Assembly: GCF_001517405.1 (NCBI RefSeq)
Contig: NZ_LN907827.1
Span: forward strand, 696,616-760,615
Source of the DNA: Duffyella gerundensis
Lineage (GTDB): Bacteria; Pseudomonadota; Gammaproteobacteria; Enterobacterales; Enterobacteriaceae
Reading direction: 5' to 3'
DNA: 64,000 nucleotides
The notes below the pieces were generated by a model. It was given only the letters and a program-made list of their open reading frames with translations, searched no databases and had not been told where the DNA came from. Both the position numbers and the translations under genes were made by a program. Shown one piece after another: positions 1-8,805 of the stretch; positions within the stretch are counted from its first letter, which is position 1, and every line of letters begins with the position of its first letter.

Positions 1-33
1 TGAAGTGTAAATGTCGTCAGGATGAAATTTTGG

Positions 34-828
34 TTAGCTGGCGGCGAGTGTACAACTGTTGCACTGCTGCACGTCGGGCAGGCGATAGCGCTGGCAGCAG
101 CTGCGGCGTTCCATGGTGCCGTTGCGTGGAATCACCGTGCGATAAAGCGGGTTGTCGCTGCCGTCGATCAGCTGCTTATTGAAGAACAGTGCGTGTTCCA
201 GCGCCAGACGGGTCAGTTCCGGAATGCTCTCTTTCAGTTCGCCTAAAAACCAGTGCATCAAAAAGCCGGTGTTGTTCCAGATCAGTCGCGCGTTGATGTC
301 GCCGTGGCGGGTGATTGCGTCGACCATCGGGATTAAGGTGTGCTGCACCAGGCGATCGATACGCTGCACCGCATTAAGATAGCGCGCGTCTTCATCTTCC
401 TGCACATCAATCCAGAACGCGGCCGGACGACCGATAGCGTGCGGTTGCAGGCGGATATGCTGTGGCGAGCAGTCAAGCGCGCGGGATTCGAGGATCAGCG
501 CCAGCATCAGCGGCGGTACCAGCAGGCCAAAATACCATTGTGCCCACAGCGATTGCAGCGGCTTGGCTTCGCGTAACTGATCGGGATGTTGCTTGTAAAC
601 GTCATCGCCATAACGCTGCTGCAGATCCTGCCAGCAGGCGCTGGTGGACCATTCGCCCAGCGTCAGGCTGTCGGCGGGCGCATTGCCGTTGAGGTGCAGC
701 GTATCGATGAAGTAGGCGCGATGCTCATGCAGCAGCGCGTCGATGGATGTCGCCAGTGGCCGATCGCTTTGCAGAAAGATCAGCGGTGCGCTGCTGAACT
801 GCTGTACCTGACGAGAGAGAGTGGCCAT
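34..828 (-). CDS. fhuF: Siderophore-iron reductase FhuF
   Basis: A 264-residue cytoplasmic protein that reduces ferric iron in hydroxamate siderophores such as ferrioxamine after uptake. The C-terminus carries the FhuF [2Fe-2S] ligand pattern, CC-x10-C-x2-C (CCQRYRLPDVQQCNSC). Length is close to the 262 residues of the E. coli protein. I chose the ATG at 828 (MATLSRQ...); the open frame runs further upstream to 1107, but that part has no family similarity and covers the promoter. A Fur-box-like sequence lies just upstream at 862-880, so iron repression is expected. In E. coli fhuF also lies beside yjjZ and the leu tRNAs. Confidence 0.93.
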   Translation of the reverse strand: MATLSRQVQQFSSAPLIFLQSDRPLATSIDALLHEHRAYFIDTLHLNGNAPADSLTLGEWSTSACWQDLQQRYGDDVYKQHPDQLREAKPLQSLWAQWYFGLLVPPLMLALILESRALDCSPQHIRLQPHAIGRPAAFWIDVQEDEDARYLNAVQRIDRLVQHTLIPMVDAITRHGDINARLIWNNTGFLMHWFLGELKESIPELTRLALEHALFFNKQLIDGSDNPLYRTVIPRNGTMERRSCCQRYRLPDVQQCNSCTLAAS

Positions 829-861
829 GCGACATCCTGTATAGGGAATCGGGATACGAAA

Positions 862-880
862 ACAAATGATAATCGTTCTT
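862..880 (-). promoter_or_regulatory. Putative Fur box upstream of fhuF
   Basis: The 19 bp match the classical Fur consensus (GATAATGATAATCATTATC) at 13 of 19 positions by hand alignment, with the core ATGATAATC intact. It lies 34 bp upstream of the fhuF start, where repression by Fur-Fe(II) is expected. Confidence 0.6.
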
Positions 881-932
881 GATTCTATCCATAAAAAACC
901 AGGCTCACAATAGCGGCAAAAAAGATTATGCA

Positions 933-964
933 TAAAAATTGCCCGGCCCGCGGTAGCGAGCCGG
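933..964 (-). terminator. Rho-independent terminator of the diguanylate cyclase gene
   Basis: Read on the minus strand, a 9-bp stem (positions 943-951 with 956-964, one G-T pair, loop of 4) is followed by a T-rich run. It lies directly after the stop of the GGDEF gene and separates it from fhuF. Confidence 0.6.
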
Positions 965-970
965 AAGGGA

Positions 971-2068
971 TTAACGCGCGCTGGCCGTTTGCACAACGCG
1001 CGCCGATGAGAGGTTTTCCCAAGCGAGAAGGGTGTTGCGACCCTGATGTTTGGCGACGTAAAGCGCCCGATCGGCGTTGGCGAGTGCCGCTTCAAAGCCC
1101 GCTTCATTCAGCGGGGCAATCCCGGCGCTGAGCGTGACATGAGTGGCGACCCGATCGTTGAACAGATGCGGTATCTCAAGGTTAAGCACGTACTGACGAA
1201 TGCGCTCGGCCAGCTTCATAGCGATGGCGGCATCCACATTGGTCAGCAGCACCAGAAACTCCTCACCGCCGTAACGCACGACAATATCTCGCGAGCGCAC
1301 CGCATCGCGAATGGCGACCGAGACGCGCGCCAGTGCCTGATCGCCCATCGCATGACCGTAATTGTCGTTGTATGCCTTGAAATGATCGATATCGAGCAGC
1401 AGCACGAAGTGATTGCTGGTGCCATCGCCCGGCAGGTTTGCCAGCCGGTTTTTCAGGCCGCGGCGATTATAAAGGCCGGTCAGCGGATCGAGCATGCTGA
1501 GATCGCTGTAGCTCTCTTTCTCCGCATAGAGTTGCTGCACCAGCTGACGGGTAAAGCGATCGCTGCGGCGGCGCATCATATGCTGCAATGTGAAACCGAT
1601 CAGCGGCAGGGCGAGGGTAAAGAGGATCAACAGCCGGTGTTCGCCCTGATCCAGCACCAGCACCGCCGACGAGGCCGGGGCAATATGCAAACAGAAGGCG
1701 AGCAGATAATCGCTCAGCGCGATGGCACTGATAAAAAAAATGGTGATCAGGCTGAACAATAAAAAAACGCCATCAATATACAGGCCGCGTAAATATTTAT
1801 CGGTGATATGCCATGCCCATAATGCGCCCATAAAAAAGGCGACCAACGTTAATAAGGCTAATTTGCGTTTAGAAAGGAAAAATAACGCGAATAACAGCAA
1901 GGCGCTGCTGATGGCAATAACTATCGCCGGTAAGGTCGGCGTGGTGGGGGTCAGGCTGGTGCCGGGGATACAACAAAACAGCGATGCGGCTAAATTAAGC
2001 GCCAAAAATAATAACAACGATAATCGGTATTTGCTGTGAAGTAATTCATCATAACTTTGTAATTTCAT
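971..2068 (-). CDS. Membrane-bound GGDEF diguanylate cyclase
   Basis: A 365-residue protein. Roughly residues 15-170 hold about five or six hydrophobic segments, followed by a short linker and a GGDEF domain starting at DPLTGLYNRRG. The active-site motif is RYGGEEF, a functional GGEEF variant, and an RSRD inhibitory site (RxxD) lies exactly five residues before it. The protein should therefore make cyclic di-GMP from two GTP and be subject to product inhibition. No EAL domain is present. The sensory membrane domain is not one I can name. The gene lies between fhuF and yjjZ, which are neighbours in E. coli, so it is an insertion relative to that order. The SD sequence before the ATG at 2068 is weak. 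Confidence 0.9.
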   Translation of the reverse strand: MKLQSYDELLHSKYRLSLLLFLALNLAASLFCCIPGTSLTPTTPTLPAIVIAISSALLLFALFFLSKRKLALLTLVAFFMGALWAWHITDKYLRGLYIDGVFLLFSLITIFFISAIALSDYLLAFCLHIAPASSAVLVLDQGEHRLLILFTLALPLIGFTLQHMMRRRSDRFTRQLVQQLYAEKESYSDLSMLDPLTGLYNRRGLKNRLANLPGDGTSNHFVLLLDIDHFKAYNDNYGHAMGDQALARVSVAIRDAVRSRDIVVRYGGEEFLVLLTNVDAAIAMKLAERIRQYVLNLEIPHLFNDRVATHVTLSAGIAPLNEAGFEAALANADRALYVAKHQGRNTLLAWENLSSARVVQTASAR

Positions 2069-2261
2069 TTAAGTACTCGTCATGGCTTTTACATATTAAA
2101 GCGCGATGCGAAAGCAACAACGCCTGCCAGCGGCCGGGTTGTTTTTTTATAAGGATAAGCTGAGTGTGAAGCGGAGCGAATTTAGCATTTTCGTCCCAGG
2201 CTGTCATCCGGCGGCGGGAAAGTTTCACCGGCCTGCTGCAAAGTGATAAAAATTATCATAT

Positions 2262-2280
2262 GCTAGTGGTAATCATTATC
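2262..2280 (+). promoter_or_regulatory. Strong Fur box upstream of yjjZ
   Basis: Hand alignment gives 16 of 19 matches to the Fur consensus, including an intact TAATCATTATC right half. It ends 17 bp before the yjjZ start codon, so it overlaps the expected promoter or transcription start and would block transcription when iron is plentiful. Confidence 0.75.
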
Positions 2281-2297
2281 ATCTAAGGGCTAAAAGC

Positions 2298-2582
2298 ATG
2301 ATCATTGCCATGTTTACCGCATGTGGATTGTGGGGGGTGAGTTGGTTCATGGGCAAACGGCTGGATAGCGCGTGGGGCGTGCTGTTGCCCTGCACGGCGT
2401 TGCCGCTGTTGGCAATGATGCAGCTCTCTTACAGCGAATGGCGGCTGGTGATGATTATCGCTTTGCTGCTGACTGCGACCATGCTGTTTCATAAAACGCT
2501 GCGTCACTATTTGCTGTTGCCATCCTGTCTGGCTCTGGCGGGCGCACTGGCGGCCATTTCACTGAATTTTACCACGGGATAA
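2298..2582 (+). CDS. yjjZ: DUF1435 membrane protein YjjZ
   Basis: A 94-residue hydrophobic protein with three probable membrane helices (about residues 1-17, 25-43 and 48-66, plus a hydrophobic tail). It resembles the E. coli YjjZ/DUF1435 family and has the same position, next to fhuF and upstream of the leu tRNAs. Its function is unknown. The strong Fur box immediately upstream suggests induction under iron starvation. The ATG at 2298 is used; an in-frame ATG at 2310 is possible. There is only a weak SD (AAGG at about 2286). Confidence 0.8.
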   Translation: MIIAMFTACGLWGVSWFMGKRLDSAWGVLLPCTALPLLAMMQLSYSEWRLVMIIALLLTATMLFHKTLRHYLLLPSCLALAGALAAISLNFTTG

Positions 2583-2698
2583 GCGCCCGCAGGGCGGCGT
2601 GAAACAATAGCGTCTGGATGATGAAACAGGATTGATCAGGAAAACGTGCAGAAAACAGCAGGGGAATAATGCAGTGAAGCAGAAGAGAAAAAGACAAC

Positions 2699-2785
2699 TG
2701 GTGCGAAGAGAGGGACTTGAACCCTCACGTCCGTTAAGACACTAACACCTGAAGCTAGCGCGTCTACCAATTCCGCCACCTTCGC
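2699..2785 (-). tRNA. leuV: tRNA-Leu (CAG), copy 3 of the transcript
   Basis: An 87-nt type II tRNA with long variable arm and encoded CCA. On the minus strand the anticodon loop reads CTTCAGGT, giving anticodon CAG (reads CUG). By eye it is identical to the two copies upstream. The leuV/P/Q assignment to individual copies is by position only. Confidence 0.95.
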
Positions 2786-2814
2786 AATAAGTTGTCCTGA
2801 ATTATATCACCGCA

Positions 2815-2901
2815 TGGTGCGAAGAGAGGGACTTGAACCCTCACGTCCGTTAAGACACTAACACCTGAAGCTAGCGCGTCTACCAATTCCGCCACCTTCG
2901 C
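2815..2901 (-). tRNA. leuP: tRNA-Leu (CAG), copy 2 of the transcript
   Basis: An 87-nt tRNA with encoded CCA and anticodon CAG, the same sequence as its neighbours. Spacers of 29 nt and 35 nt separate the three genes, as expected for one precursor cut by RNases. Confidence 0.95.
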
Positions 2902-2936
2902 GCAAATGCTGTGCGATATAAAACAGTTGTGATGTT

Positions 2937-3023
2937 TGGTGCGAAGAGAGGGACTTGAACCCTCACGTCCGTTAAGACACTAACACCTGAAGCTAGCGCG
3001 TCTACCAATTCCGCCACCTTCGC
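2937..3023 (-). tRNA. leuQ: tRNA-Leu (CAG), copy 1 of the transcript
   Basis: An 87-nt tRNA with encoded CCA and anticodon CAG. It is the promoter-proximal copy; the promoter is at 3064-3091. The E. coli leuQPV cluster lies at the same place between yjjZ and rsmC. Confidence 0.95.
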
Positions 3024-3063
3024 ATACCCGCAACACGAAACCGTATTGCCACCACGGAGGCGC

Positions 3064-3091
3064 ATTCTAGAGGTTTTACTCAGGACGTCAA
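3064..3091 (-). promoter_or_regulatory. Sigma-70 promoter of the leu tRNA cluster
   Basis: On the minus strand: -35 TTGACG (3086-3091), 16-bp spacer, -10 TAGAAT (3064-3069), followed by a GC-rich discriminator (GCGCCTCC). The GC-rich discriminator is typical of stable-RNA promoters under stringent control. Confidence 0.75.
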
Positions 3092-3162
3092 CAGATATTT
3101 CGCCGCCGTCGGATGATTGCCGCAAAAAGCGTCAGCCGCCGACGGCAACGGACATTTCTCGC

Positions 3163-4206
3163 TTATTTCGCGCTGCGTAACGCTTTGGCGGCACGACCAT
3201 AAACCGCACGATAAACCTTGAAGCGACCGGTCTGCGCCAGCACTTCATGACTGCCGAAGGTTTCGTCCAGTACCTGGGCATACGGCAAAAAGGCGTTAGC
3301 CACGATACGCAGCTCGCCGCCGGTGTTCAGATGCTTCGCCGCGCCGCGGATCAGCGTCTGAGCAGCATCAAGGCTGGTTTGCGTGCCTTCATGAAACGGC
3401 GGGTTGGAGATGATCATATCGAAGCGGCCGGTAACGTCAGAGAAGACGTTGCTCGGGAACACTTCGCCTTCCAGCTGATTGGCTGCCAGCGTCGCTTTAC
3501 TGGCCGCGACGGCCGCTGCGTTGACGTCGGTCAGGGTCAGACGCACCTTCGGCGAATGGCTGGCCAGCGTGGCAGAAAGCACACCTGCGCCACAGCCGAC
3601 GTCCAGTACTTTGCCTTTGGTATGCGCGCTCAGCGTAGACAGCAGCAGGCGGCTGCCGGCATCAAGGCCATCACGGCTGAAGACGCCAGGCAAGGTTTTA
3701 ATGGTCAGGCCATCCACTTCGTAGCTGTGCCAGAAGCTCTCTGCATCAAAGTCAGGACGGGTTTCCAGCTTGCCATGATAGAGGCCACAACGGCGGGCGC
3801 TGTCGATTTTATCCAGCTTTGCCCACGCCTCAACCATGCCTTCCGCGCTGCGCACGCCGCTACGGTTTTCGCCGATCACAAACAGATCGCAGCCTTCAGG
3901 CAGCAGGGAGAGCAGGTTTTGCAGCTGGTACTGCGCTTCTGGCTTGCTCTTTGGCCAGTAGTAAACCAGCGTATCGCAATCGCTGACGTCATCGGCGGTT
4001 GCCACCAGGCTAAAACGCGCGTTCTCTTCCAGGCGCGGGCTAAGCAACTGCCAGTGATGGTATTGCTGAGTAAAGACTTTGCTGAGCTGCGTCTCAAGCT
4101 GGGCGGGCAGGTCATCCTGCAGATCGCCGGCAAACAGCACGCGGCGTTCGGTAAATTCATCACTGTGGCGCAGGATTACTTCGCTGGCCGGGGAAAAAGC
4201 GGGCAT
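3163..4206 (-). CDS. rsmC: 16S rRNA (guanine1207-N2)-methyltransferase RsmC
   Basis: A 347-residue protein closely matching E. coli RsmC (343). It uses S-adenosylmethionine to methylate G1207 of 16S rRNA in the 30S subunit. The N-terminal half is a degenerate methyltransferase-like domain; the C-terminal half has the SAM-binding DVGCGAGVL and the catalytic NPPF motif (SNPPFHEG). The start at 4206 ([10 protein letters not shown]) has a good SD (AAGGAGCC); the open frame continues 24 codons upstream without family similarity. It diverges from holD. Confidence 0.96.
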   Translation of the reverse strand: MPAFSPASEVILRHSDEFTERRVLFAGDLQDDLPAQLETQLSKVFTQQYHHWQLLSPRLEENARFSLVATADDVSDCDTLVYYWPKSKPEAQYQLQNLLSLLPEGCDLFVIGENRSGVRSAEGMVEAWAKLDKIDSARRCGLYHGKLETRPDFDAESFWHSYEVDGLTIKTLPGVFSRDGLDAGSRLLLSTLSAHTKGKVLDVGCGAGVLSATLASHSPKVRLTLTDVNAAAVAASKATLAANQLEGEVFPSNVFSDVTGRFDMIISNPPFHEGTQTSLDAAQTLIRGAAKHLNTGGELRIVANAFLPYAQVLDETFGSHEVLAQTGRFKVYRAVYGRAAKALRSAK

Positions 4207-4314
4207 GGTTGGCTCCTTAAAAAACTGAGGGCAGAGTATAGTGGTTTGTTGGCGCATGTTCGATGGGTTTGCTAGCATAGCGCCGCATTCTTGTGGCTAA
4301 AACGGGTTAATATT

Positions 4315-4728
4315 ATGGCTTCCAGGCGTGACTGGCTGTTACAGCAGATGGGCATTACGCAGTATCAGCTGCGGCGTCCGCGCGCATTGAAAGGTGAAAT
4401 AGCCCTGACGGTGGCGCCCGATACGCGGCTGTTGATCGTGGCGACGGTACCGCCAGCGCTGGATGATGCGCTGGTGGCTGATGTGCTGCGCGCGCTGGCG
4501 CTCGAGCCGCATCAGGTGATGCCGCTGACGCCCGATCAGGTAGCAATGCTGCCGGAAGAGGGCGAGTACGCCAGCTGGTGCCTTGGCCTGAGCGATCCGC
4601 TGACGCGCGCAGGCATTCAGCTCGATTCTCCGGCTTTAGATGAGCTTTATTACAACGGCGCGGCGAAACGCGCACTCTGGCGACAAATTTGTGAACATGA
4701 CGGCCATCTCCTTTCTCACCCCGAATGA
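4315..4728 (+). CDS. holD: DNA polymerase III psi subunit HolD
   Basis: A 137-residue protein, the same length as E. coli psi. With the chi subunit it links the clamp loader to single-strand-binding protein. The N-terminal stretch (MASRRDWLLQQMGI) is the conserved chi-binding segment. The ATG at 4315 is used because similarity begins there, although the frame is open to 4291. The 3' end overlaps rimI by 32 bp, suggesting translational coupling. Confidence 0.94.
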   Translation: MASRRDWLLQQMGITQYQLRRPRALKGEIALTVAPDTRLLIVATVPPALDDALVADVLRALALEPHQVMPLTPDQVAMLPEEGEYASWCLGLSDPLTRAGIQLDSPALDELYYNGAAKRALWRQICEHDGHLLSHPE

Positions 4729-5137
4729 TTTACCGCAGGCGTTTGCCATTGAGCAGCGCAGCCACGCTTTTCCGTGGACGGAAAAAACCCTTGCCAGCAA
4801 TCAGGGCGAGCGCTACCTGAATTATCGGCTGACGGTCGACGACACGCTGGCCGCTTTTGCCATCACGCAGGTGGTGCTGGATGAAGCAACGCTGTTTAAC
4901 ATTGCGGTCGATCCGGCGTTCCAGCGGCGGGGTTTTGGCCGTCAGCTGCTACTGCATCTGATTGATGCACTGCTGCAGCGCGATGTGCTGACCCTGTGGC
5001 TGGAAGTGCGCGCGTCCAATCAGGCCGCGATTCAACTCTATGAATCCCTGGAATTTAATCAGGTATCGCTGCGCCGCAACTATTATCCCACGGCCACCGG
5101 CCGTGAAGATGCGATCATTATGGCGCTGACGCTGTAA
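4697..5137 (+). CDS. rimI: Ribosomal protein bS18-alanine N-acetyltransferase RimI
   Basis: A 146-residue GNAT-fold enzyme that acetylates the N-terminal alanine of ribosomal protein S18 using acetyl-CoA. The acetyl-CoA loop RRGFGRQLL and the C-terminal NYYPT segment around the catalytic Tyr are visible. The start at 4697 (MTAISF) lies inside the end of holD; the upstream extension of the frame lies wholly within holD and is rejected. It belongs to the holD-rimI-yjjG run, with 25 bp before yjjG. Confidence 0.95.
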   Translation: MTAISFLTPNDLPQAFAIEQRSHAFPWTEKTLASNQGERYLNYRLTVDDTLAAFAITQVVLDEATLFNIAVDPAFQRRGFGRQLLLHLIDALLQRDVLTLWLEVRASNQAAIQLYESLEFNQVSLRRNYYPTATGREDAIIMALTL

Positions 5138-5162
5138 TCGTCGCCCGACTTGTGAGGAAACG

Positions 5163-5843
5163 ATGTTAGCTAACTGGGACTGGATTCTTTTCGACGCCGA
5201 CGACACCCTGTTTCACTTTGACGCTTTTGCCGGACTGCAACAGCTGTTTCGTCAGTATGACGTGGCTTTTTCCGCAGGTGATTACGCCGATTATCAGGCG
5301 ATCAACAAGCCGCTGTGGGTGGAATATCAGAATGGCGCCATTAGCGCGCTGCAACTGCAGCATCAGCGCTTTACTCCGTGGGCGGAGCGGCTGAACGTCA
5401 CGCCGGATACGCTCAACAGCGGCTTTTTAAACGCCATGGCGGAGATTTGCGTGCCGCTGAAAGGTGCCGTTAATCTGATCGAACGCCTGAAGGGCGAAGT
5501 GAAGATGGGCATCATTACCAACGGTTTTACCGCGCTGCAACAGGCGCGGCTACAGCGCACCGGCTTTCTGGGCTTCTTCGATCTGCTGGTGATCTCGGAG
5601 CAGGTTGGCGTGGCTAAACCGCACCCCGATATCTTCAATCACGCGCTGGAAAAAATGGGCCATCCGCCGCGCGATCGCGTGCTAATGGTGGGCGATAATC
5701 CCGACTCCGACATTTTAGGCGGCATCAACGCCGGGCTGAAAACCTGCTGGCTGAACGCCGACGGGCGCAGCAAGCCAGAGCAGATTACGCCAGACTGGGA
5801 AGTAGCCTCGCTGCATGAGCTCGAAACCCTGCTGTTTGCCTGA
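5163..5843 (+). CDS. yjjG: Pyrimidine 5'-nucleotidase (dUMP phosphatase) YjjG
   Basis: A 226-residue HAD-family phosphatase. Motif I is DADDT (catalytic Asp near residue 10), motif II is ITNGF, the motif III Lys is in VAKPHPDIF, and motif IV is GDNPDSD. YjjG removes phosphate from dUMP, dTMP and UMP and from non-canonical nucleotides as house-cleaning. The SD GAGGAAAC precedes the ATG. It is the last gene of the holD-rimI-yjjG group. Confidence 0.93.
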   Translation: MLANWDWILFDADDTLFHFDAFAGLQQLFRQYDVAFSAGDYADYQAINKPLWVEYQNGAISALQLQHQRFTPWAERLNVTPDTLNSGFLNAMAEICVPLKGAVNLIERLKGEVKMGIITNGFTALQQARLQRTGFLGFFDLLVISEQVGVAKPHPDIFNHALEKMGHPPRDRVLMVGDNPDSDILGGINAGLKTCWLNADGRSKPEQITPDWEVASLHELETLLFA

Positions 5844-6003
5844 GGGGTTTCATCGTTGCCGGCGTGACGCCTCAGCCGCTTTTCTGCATGATTACGCGGC
5901 ATTGCATTGTTTAACCCTCACAGATCGGCGAAAATGCCGGCCATCGTGAATTCCCGGCCCGGTAGCCAGCGGGCTGCCGGGCGCTGAAACAGAAGACCTA
6001 TCC

Positions 6004-7593
6004 ATGTCAAATGCACCCTTTATGCAAGAAGTGGCGCGTCGCCGCACTTTTGCCATTATTTCGCACCCCGATGCCGGTAAGACCACCATCACTGAAAAAG
6101 TGCTGCTGTTCGGACAGGCGATCCAGACCGCCGGTACGGTAAAAGGCCGTGGCTCCAACCAGCACGCCAAATCGGACTGGATGGAGATGGAAAAGCAGCG
6201 TGGTATTTCGATCACGACCTCGGTGATGCAGTTTCCTTACCGTGAAAGCCTGGTCAACCTGCTGGACACGCCGGGACACGAAGACTTCTCGGAAGATACC
6301 TACCGTACGCTGACGGCGGTGGACTGCTGCCTGATGGTCATCGACGCGGCAAAAGGCGTTGAGGATCGTACCCGCAAGCTGATGGAAGTGACGCGACTGC
6401 GCGATACGCCAATCATCACCTTTATGAACAAGCTGGACCGCGATATTCGCGATCCTATGGAGCTGCTGGATGAGGTGGAGAGCGAACTGAAAATCGCCTG
6501 TGCGCCCATCACCTGGCCCATTGGCTGCGGCAAACTGTTTAAAGGCGTGTATCACCTTTATAAAGATGAAACCTACCTTTATCAGTCAGGCAAAGGCAGC
6601 ACCATTCAGGAAGTGCGCATCGTCAAAGGTTTACACAACCCGGATCTCGATCAGGCGGTAGGCGAAGAGCTGGCCGCGCAGCTGCGTGAAGAGCTGGAGC
6701 TGGTGCAGGGCGCATCGCATGAGTTTGAGCAGGATGCCTTTTTACAGGGTTCGCTAACGCCGGTGTTTTTCGGCACTGCGCTGGGCAACTTTGGCGTTGA
6801 TCACATGCTGGATGGCCTGGTGTCGTGGGCACCGCCACCGATGCCGCGCAAAACCGATGCGCGTGTGGTTGAAGCCCATGAAGACAAGTTCACCGGCTTT
6901 GTGTTTAAGATTCAGGCCAATATGGACCCGAAACACCGTGACCGCGTCGCCTTTATGCGCGTGGTGTCCGGTAAGTATGAAAAAGGCATGAAGCTGCGCC
7001 AGGTGCGCACCGGCAAAGACGTGGTGATTTCCGATGCGCTGACCTTTATGGCGGGCGATCGTACCCACGTGGAAGAAGCCTGGCCGGGCGATATCATCGG
7101 CCTGCATAACCACGGCACCATTCAGATTGGCGATACCTTTACCCAGGGCGAAAATCTGAAGTTCACCGGCATCCCTAACTTTGCGCCAGAGCTGTTCCGT
7201 CGTATTCGTCTGCGCGATCCGCTGAAGCAGAAGCAGCTGTTGAAAGGGCTGGTGCAGCTGTCGGAAGAGGGCGCAGTGCAGGTCTTCCGTCCGGTGCACA
7301 ACAACGATTTGATCGTCGGCGCGGTGGGTGTACTGCAGTTTGATGTGGTCGTGGCGCGTCTGAAAAGCGAATACAATGTTGAGGCGATCTACGAAGCGAT
7401 TAACGTCTCGACTGCCCGCTGGGTAGATTGCCCGGACGTGAAGAAATTCGACGAATTTCAGCGCAAAAACGAAGTCAATCTGGCGCTGGATGGCGGTGAC
7501 AATCTTACCTACATTGCGCCAACCATGGTGAACCTGAATATCACTCAGGAACGCTATCCGGAAGTGGTGTTCCGTAAAACCCGCGAACACTAA
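6004..7593 (+). CDS. prfC: Peptide chain release factor 3 (RF3)
   Basis: A 529-residue translational GTPase, the same length as E. coli RF3. It removes RF1/RF2 from the ribosome after peptide release. The GTPase motifs are G1 [10 protein letters not shown]3 [12 protein letters not shown] and G4 NKLD. Elongation-factor-like domains II and III follow. The gene has its own 160-bp upstream region after yjjG. Confidence 0.97.
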   Translation: MSNAPFMQEVARRRTFAIISHPDAGKTTITEKVLLFGQAIQTAGTVKGRGSNQHAKSDWMEMEKQRGISITTSVMQFPYRESLVNLLDTPGHEDFSEDTYRTLTAVDCCLMVIDAAKGVEDRTRKLMEVTRLRDTPIITFMNKLDRDIRDPMELLDEVESELKIACAPITWPIGCGKLFKGVYHLYKDETYLYQSGKGSTIQEVRIVKGLHNPDLDQAVGEELAAQLREELELVQGASHEFEQDAFLQGSLTPVFFGTALGNFGVDHMLDGLVSWAPPPMPRKTDARVVEAHEDKFTGFVFKIQANMDPKHRDRVAFMRVVSGKYEKGMKLRQVRTGKDVVISDALTFMAGDRTHVEEAWPGDIIGLHNHGTIQIGDTFTQGENLKFTGIPNFAPELFRRIRLRDPLKQKQLLKGLVQLSEEGAVQVFRPVHNNDLIVGAVGVLQFDVVVARLKSEYNVEAIYEAINVSTARWVDCPDVKKFDEFQRKNEVNLALDGGDNLTYIAPTMVNLNITQERYPEVVFRKTREH

Positions 7594-7608
7594 TAGCGGG
7601 ATTGACGT

Positions 7609-7634
7609 CGGGGCGCATTATAATGTGCGCCCCG
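7609..7634 (+). terminator. Stem-loop after prfC
   Basis: A 9-bp GC-rich stem (7609-7617 with 7626-7634) with an 8-nt AT-rich loop, 16 bp after the prfC stop. No good U-run follows, so it is either a weak terminator or an mRNA-end stabilising hairpin. Confidence 0.45.
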
Positions 7635-7878
7635 GCCCATAAAAATCGCTCACCTCTGCTGTTTTCTCAGCATGCATCGCTACAGACTCCTCTTAAAAAA
7701 TTCCTTTCCCCTGTTTTCTAACCAAAAAATCAAGCAGAACGGAAATTGCCGTCTATGATTACTTCATCGGGTGCGGTGTTATACGGGTTAATTCCGTACC
7801 ACCCGTTTCAACAGCAAGCGTAAATTTTGCTGTAAGCCTGCAGATGCAGGTGAATCAACTGATAGAAGGAAGAAATCG

Positions 7879-8493
7879 ATGAACAAGACTAAGATTGCTA
7901 AAACTCTGATGGCTGTACTGGTTGGTTCTGCGCTGATGAGTGGTTCTGCTCTGGCAGAAGAAACCATGACCCATAAAGCACAGAACACCGCCGACAGCGC
8001 AGGTTCTAAAATCGATAGTTCTATGAAAAAAGTCGATGGTTTTATGGATGACAGCGGTGTTACTGCCAAAGCAAAAGCTGCACTGGTAGATGACGACGCA
8101 ATTAAAAGCACAGACATTTCCGTTAAAACGCACAACGGCGTGGTCACGCTGAGCGGTTTCGTTACCTCTCAGGATCAGGCAGAAAAAGCCGTCGCGTTGG
8201 TTAAAAAAGTTGAAGGCGTGAAATCCGTTAGCGATAAGCTACACGTTAAAGACAGCAAAAATCAGTCAGTTAAAGGTTATGCAGGCGATGCTGCAACAAC
8301 CAGCGAAATTAAGGCTAAACTGTTAGCAGATGACATCATCCCTTCACGTAAAGTGAAAGTGGAAACCAATGATGGCGTTGTTCTGTTATCAGGAACCGTC
8401 GATAACAAAGCGCAGTCAGACCGCGCAGAAGGTATCGCAAAAGCCATTGAAGGCGTGAAAAGCGTTAAAAACGACCTGACCGTTAAATCGTAA
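7879..8493 (+). CDS. osmY: Periplasmic BON-domain chaperone OsmY
   Basis: A 204-residue secreted protein. A Sec signal peptide (about residues 1-27, ending SALAEE) is followed by two BON domains, roughly 55-125 and 135-203, each with the VKxxNGVVxLSGxV pattern. OsmY is a strongly RpoS-dependent, osmotically induced periplasmic chaperone in E. coli. A possible sigma-S type -10 (CTATGATT, 7753-7760) lies in the 285-bp upstream region, but I would not rely on it. The SD AAGGAAG fits the ATG at 7879. Confidence 0.95.
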   Translation: MNKTKIAKTLMAVLVGSALMSGSALAEETMTHKAQNTADSAGSKIDSSMKKVDGFMDDSGVTAKAKAALVDDDAIKSTDISVKTHNGVVTLSGFVTSQDQAEKAVALVKKVEGVKSVSDKLHVKDSKNQSVKGYAGDAATTSEIKAKLLADDIIPSRKVKVETNDGVVLLSGTVDNKAQSDRAEGIAKAIEGVKSVKNDLTVKS

Positions 8494-8501
8494 TGATTTA
8501 T

Positions 8502-8521
8502 GCAGCCTGTTCGCAGGCTGC
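8502..8521 (+). other. UUCG-capped hairpin between osmY and ytjA
   Basis: A perfect 8-bp stem (8502-8509 with 8514-8521) closed by a TTCG tetraloop, 8 bp after the osmY stop, with no U-run. UUCG-capped stems are very stable in RNA. It probably protects the osmY message from 3' exonucleases rather than ending transcription. Confidence 0.55.
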
Positions 8522-8609
8522 AGTCGGTATATAAAAAGACGATTCGCGGGATACTCCCCTGGATTGGATGCACAAGCAGTTCGATTTCACTATGGTTAAG
8601 GAGAGGCTT

Positions 8610-8771
8610 ATGTTTCGTTGGGGTATTATTTTTCTGGTCATTGCACTGATTGCAGCCGCGTTGGGTTTTGGTGGCTTGGCGGGTACCGCAGCATGGGCCG
8701 CTAAAGTTGTCTTCGTGGTAGGTATCATCCTGTTCCTGATCAGCCTGTTCACGGGCCGTAAGCGCCTCTAG
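8610..8771 (+). CDS. ytjA: DUF1328 small membrane protein YtjA
   Basis: A 53-residue protein with two hydrophobic helices (about 4-24 and 29-47) and a basic C-terminus (GRKRL). It is almost identical to E. coli YtjA. The function is unknown. The family often travels with OsmY- and CsbD-type stress proteins, as here. The ATG at 8610 follows a good SD (AAGGAGAGG). Confidence 0.92.
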   Translation: MFRWGIIFLVIALIAAALGFGGLAGTAAWAAKVVFVVGIILFLISLFTGRKRL

Positions 8772-8805
8772 AACAGTTGATCGCCTGTAAGATCGGAGTT
8801 CAGTC

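Noticed and set aside
2699..3023. Direct repeats of about 87 bp as a possible CRISPR or integration element
   Set aside because: The repeats are complete tRNA-Leu genes with CCA ends; there are no spacers of constant length and no integrase.
3247..4275. 342-codon plus-strand open frame opposite rsmC
   Set aside because: Shadow of rsmC, which has full-length family similarity; the antisense product shows no domain or plausible SD.
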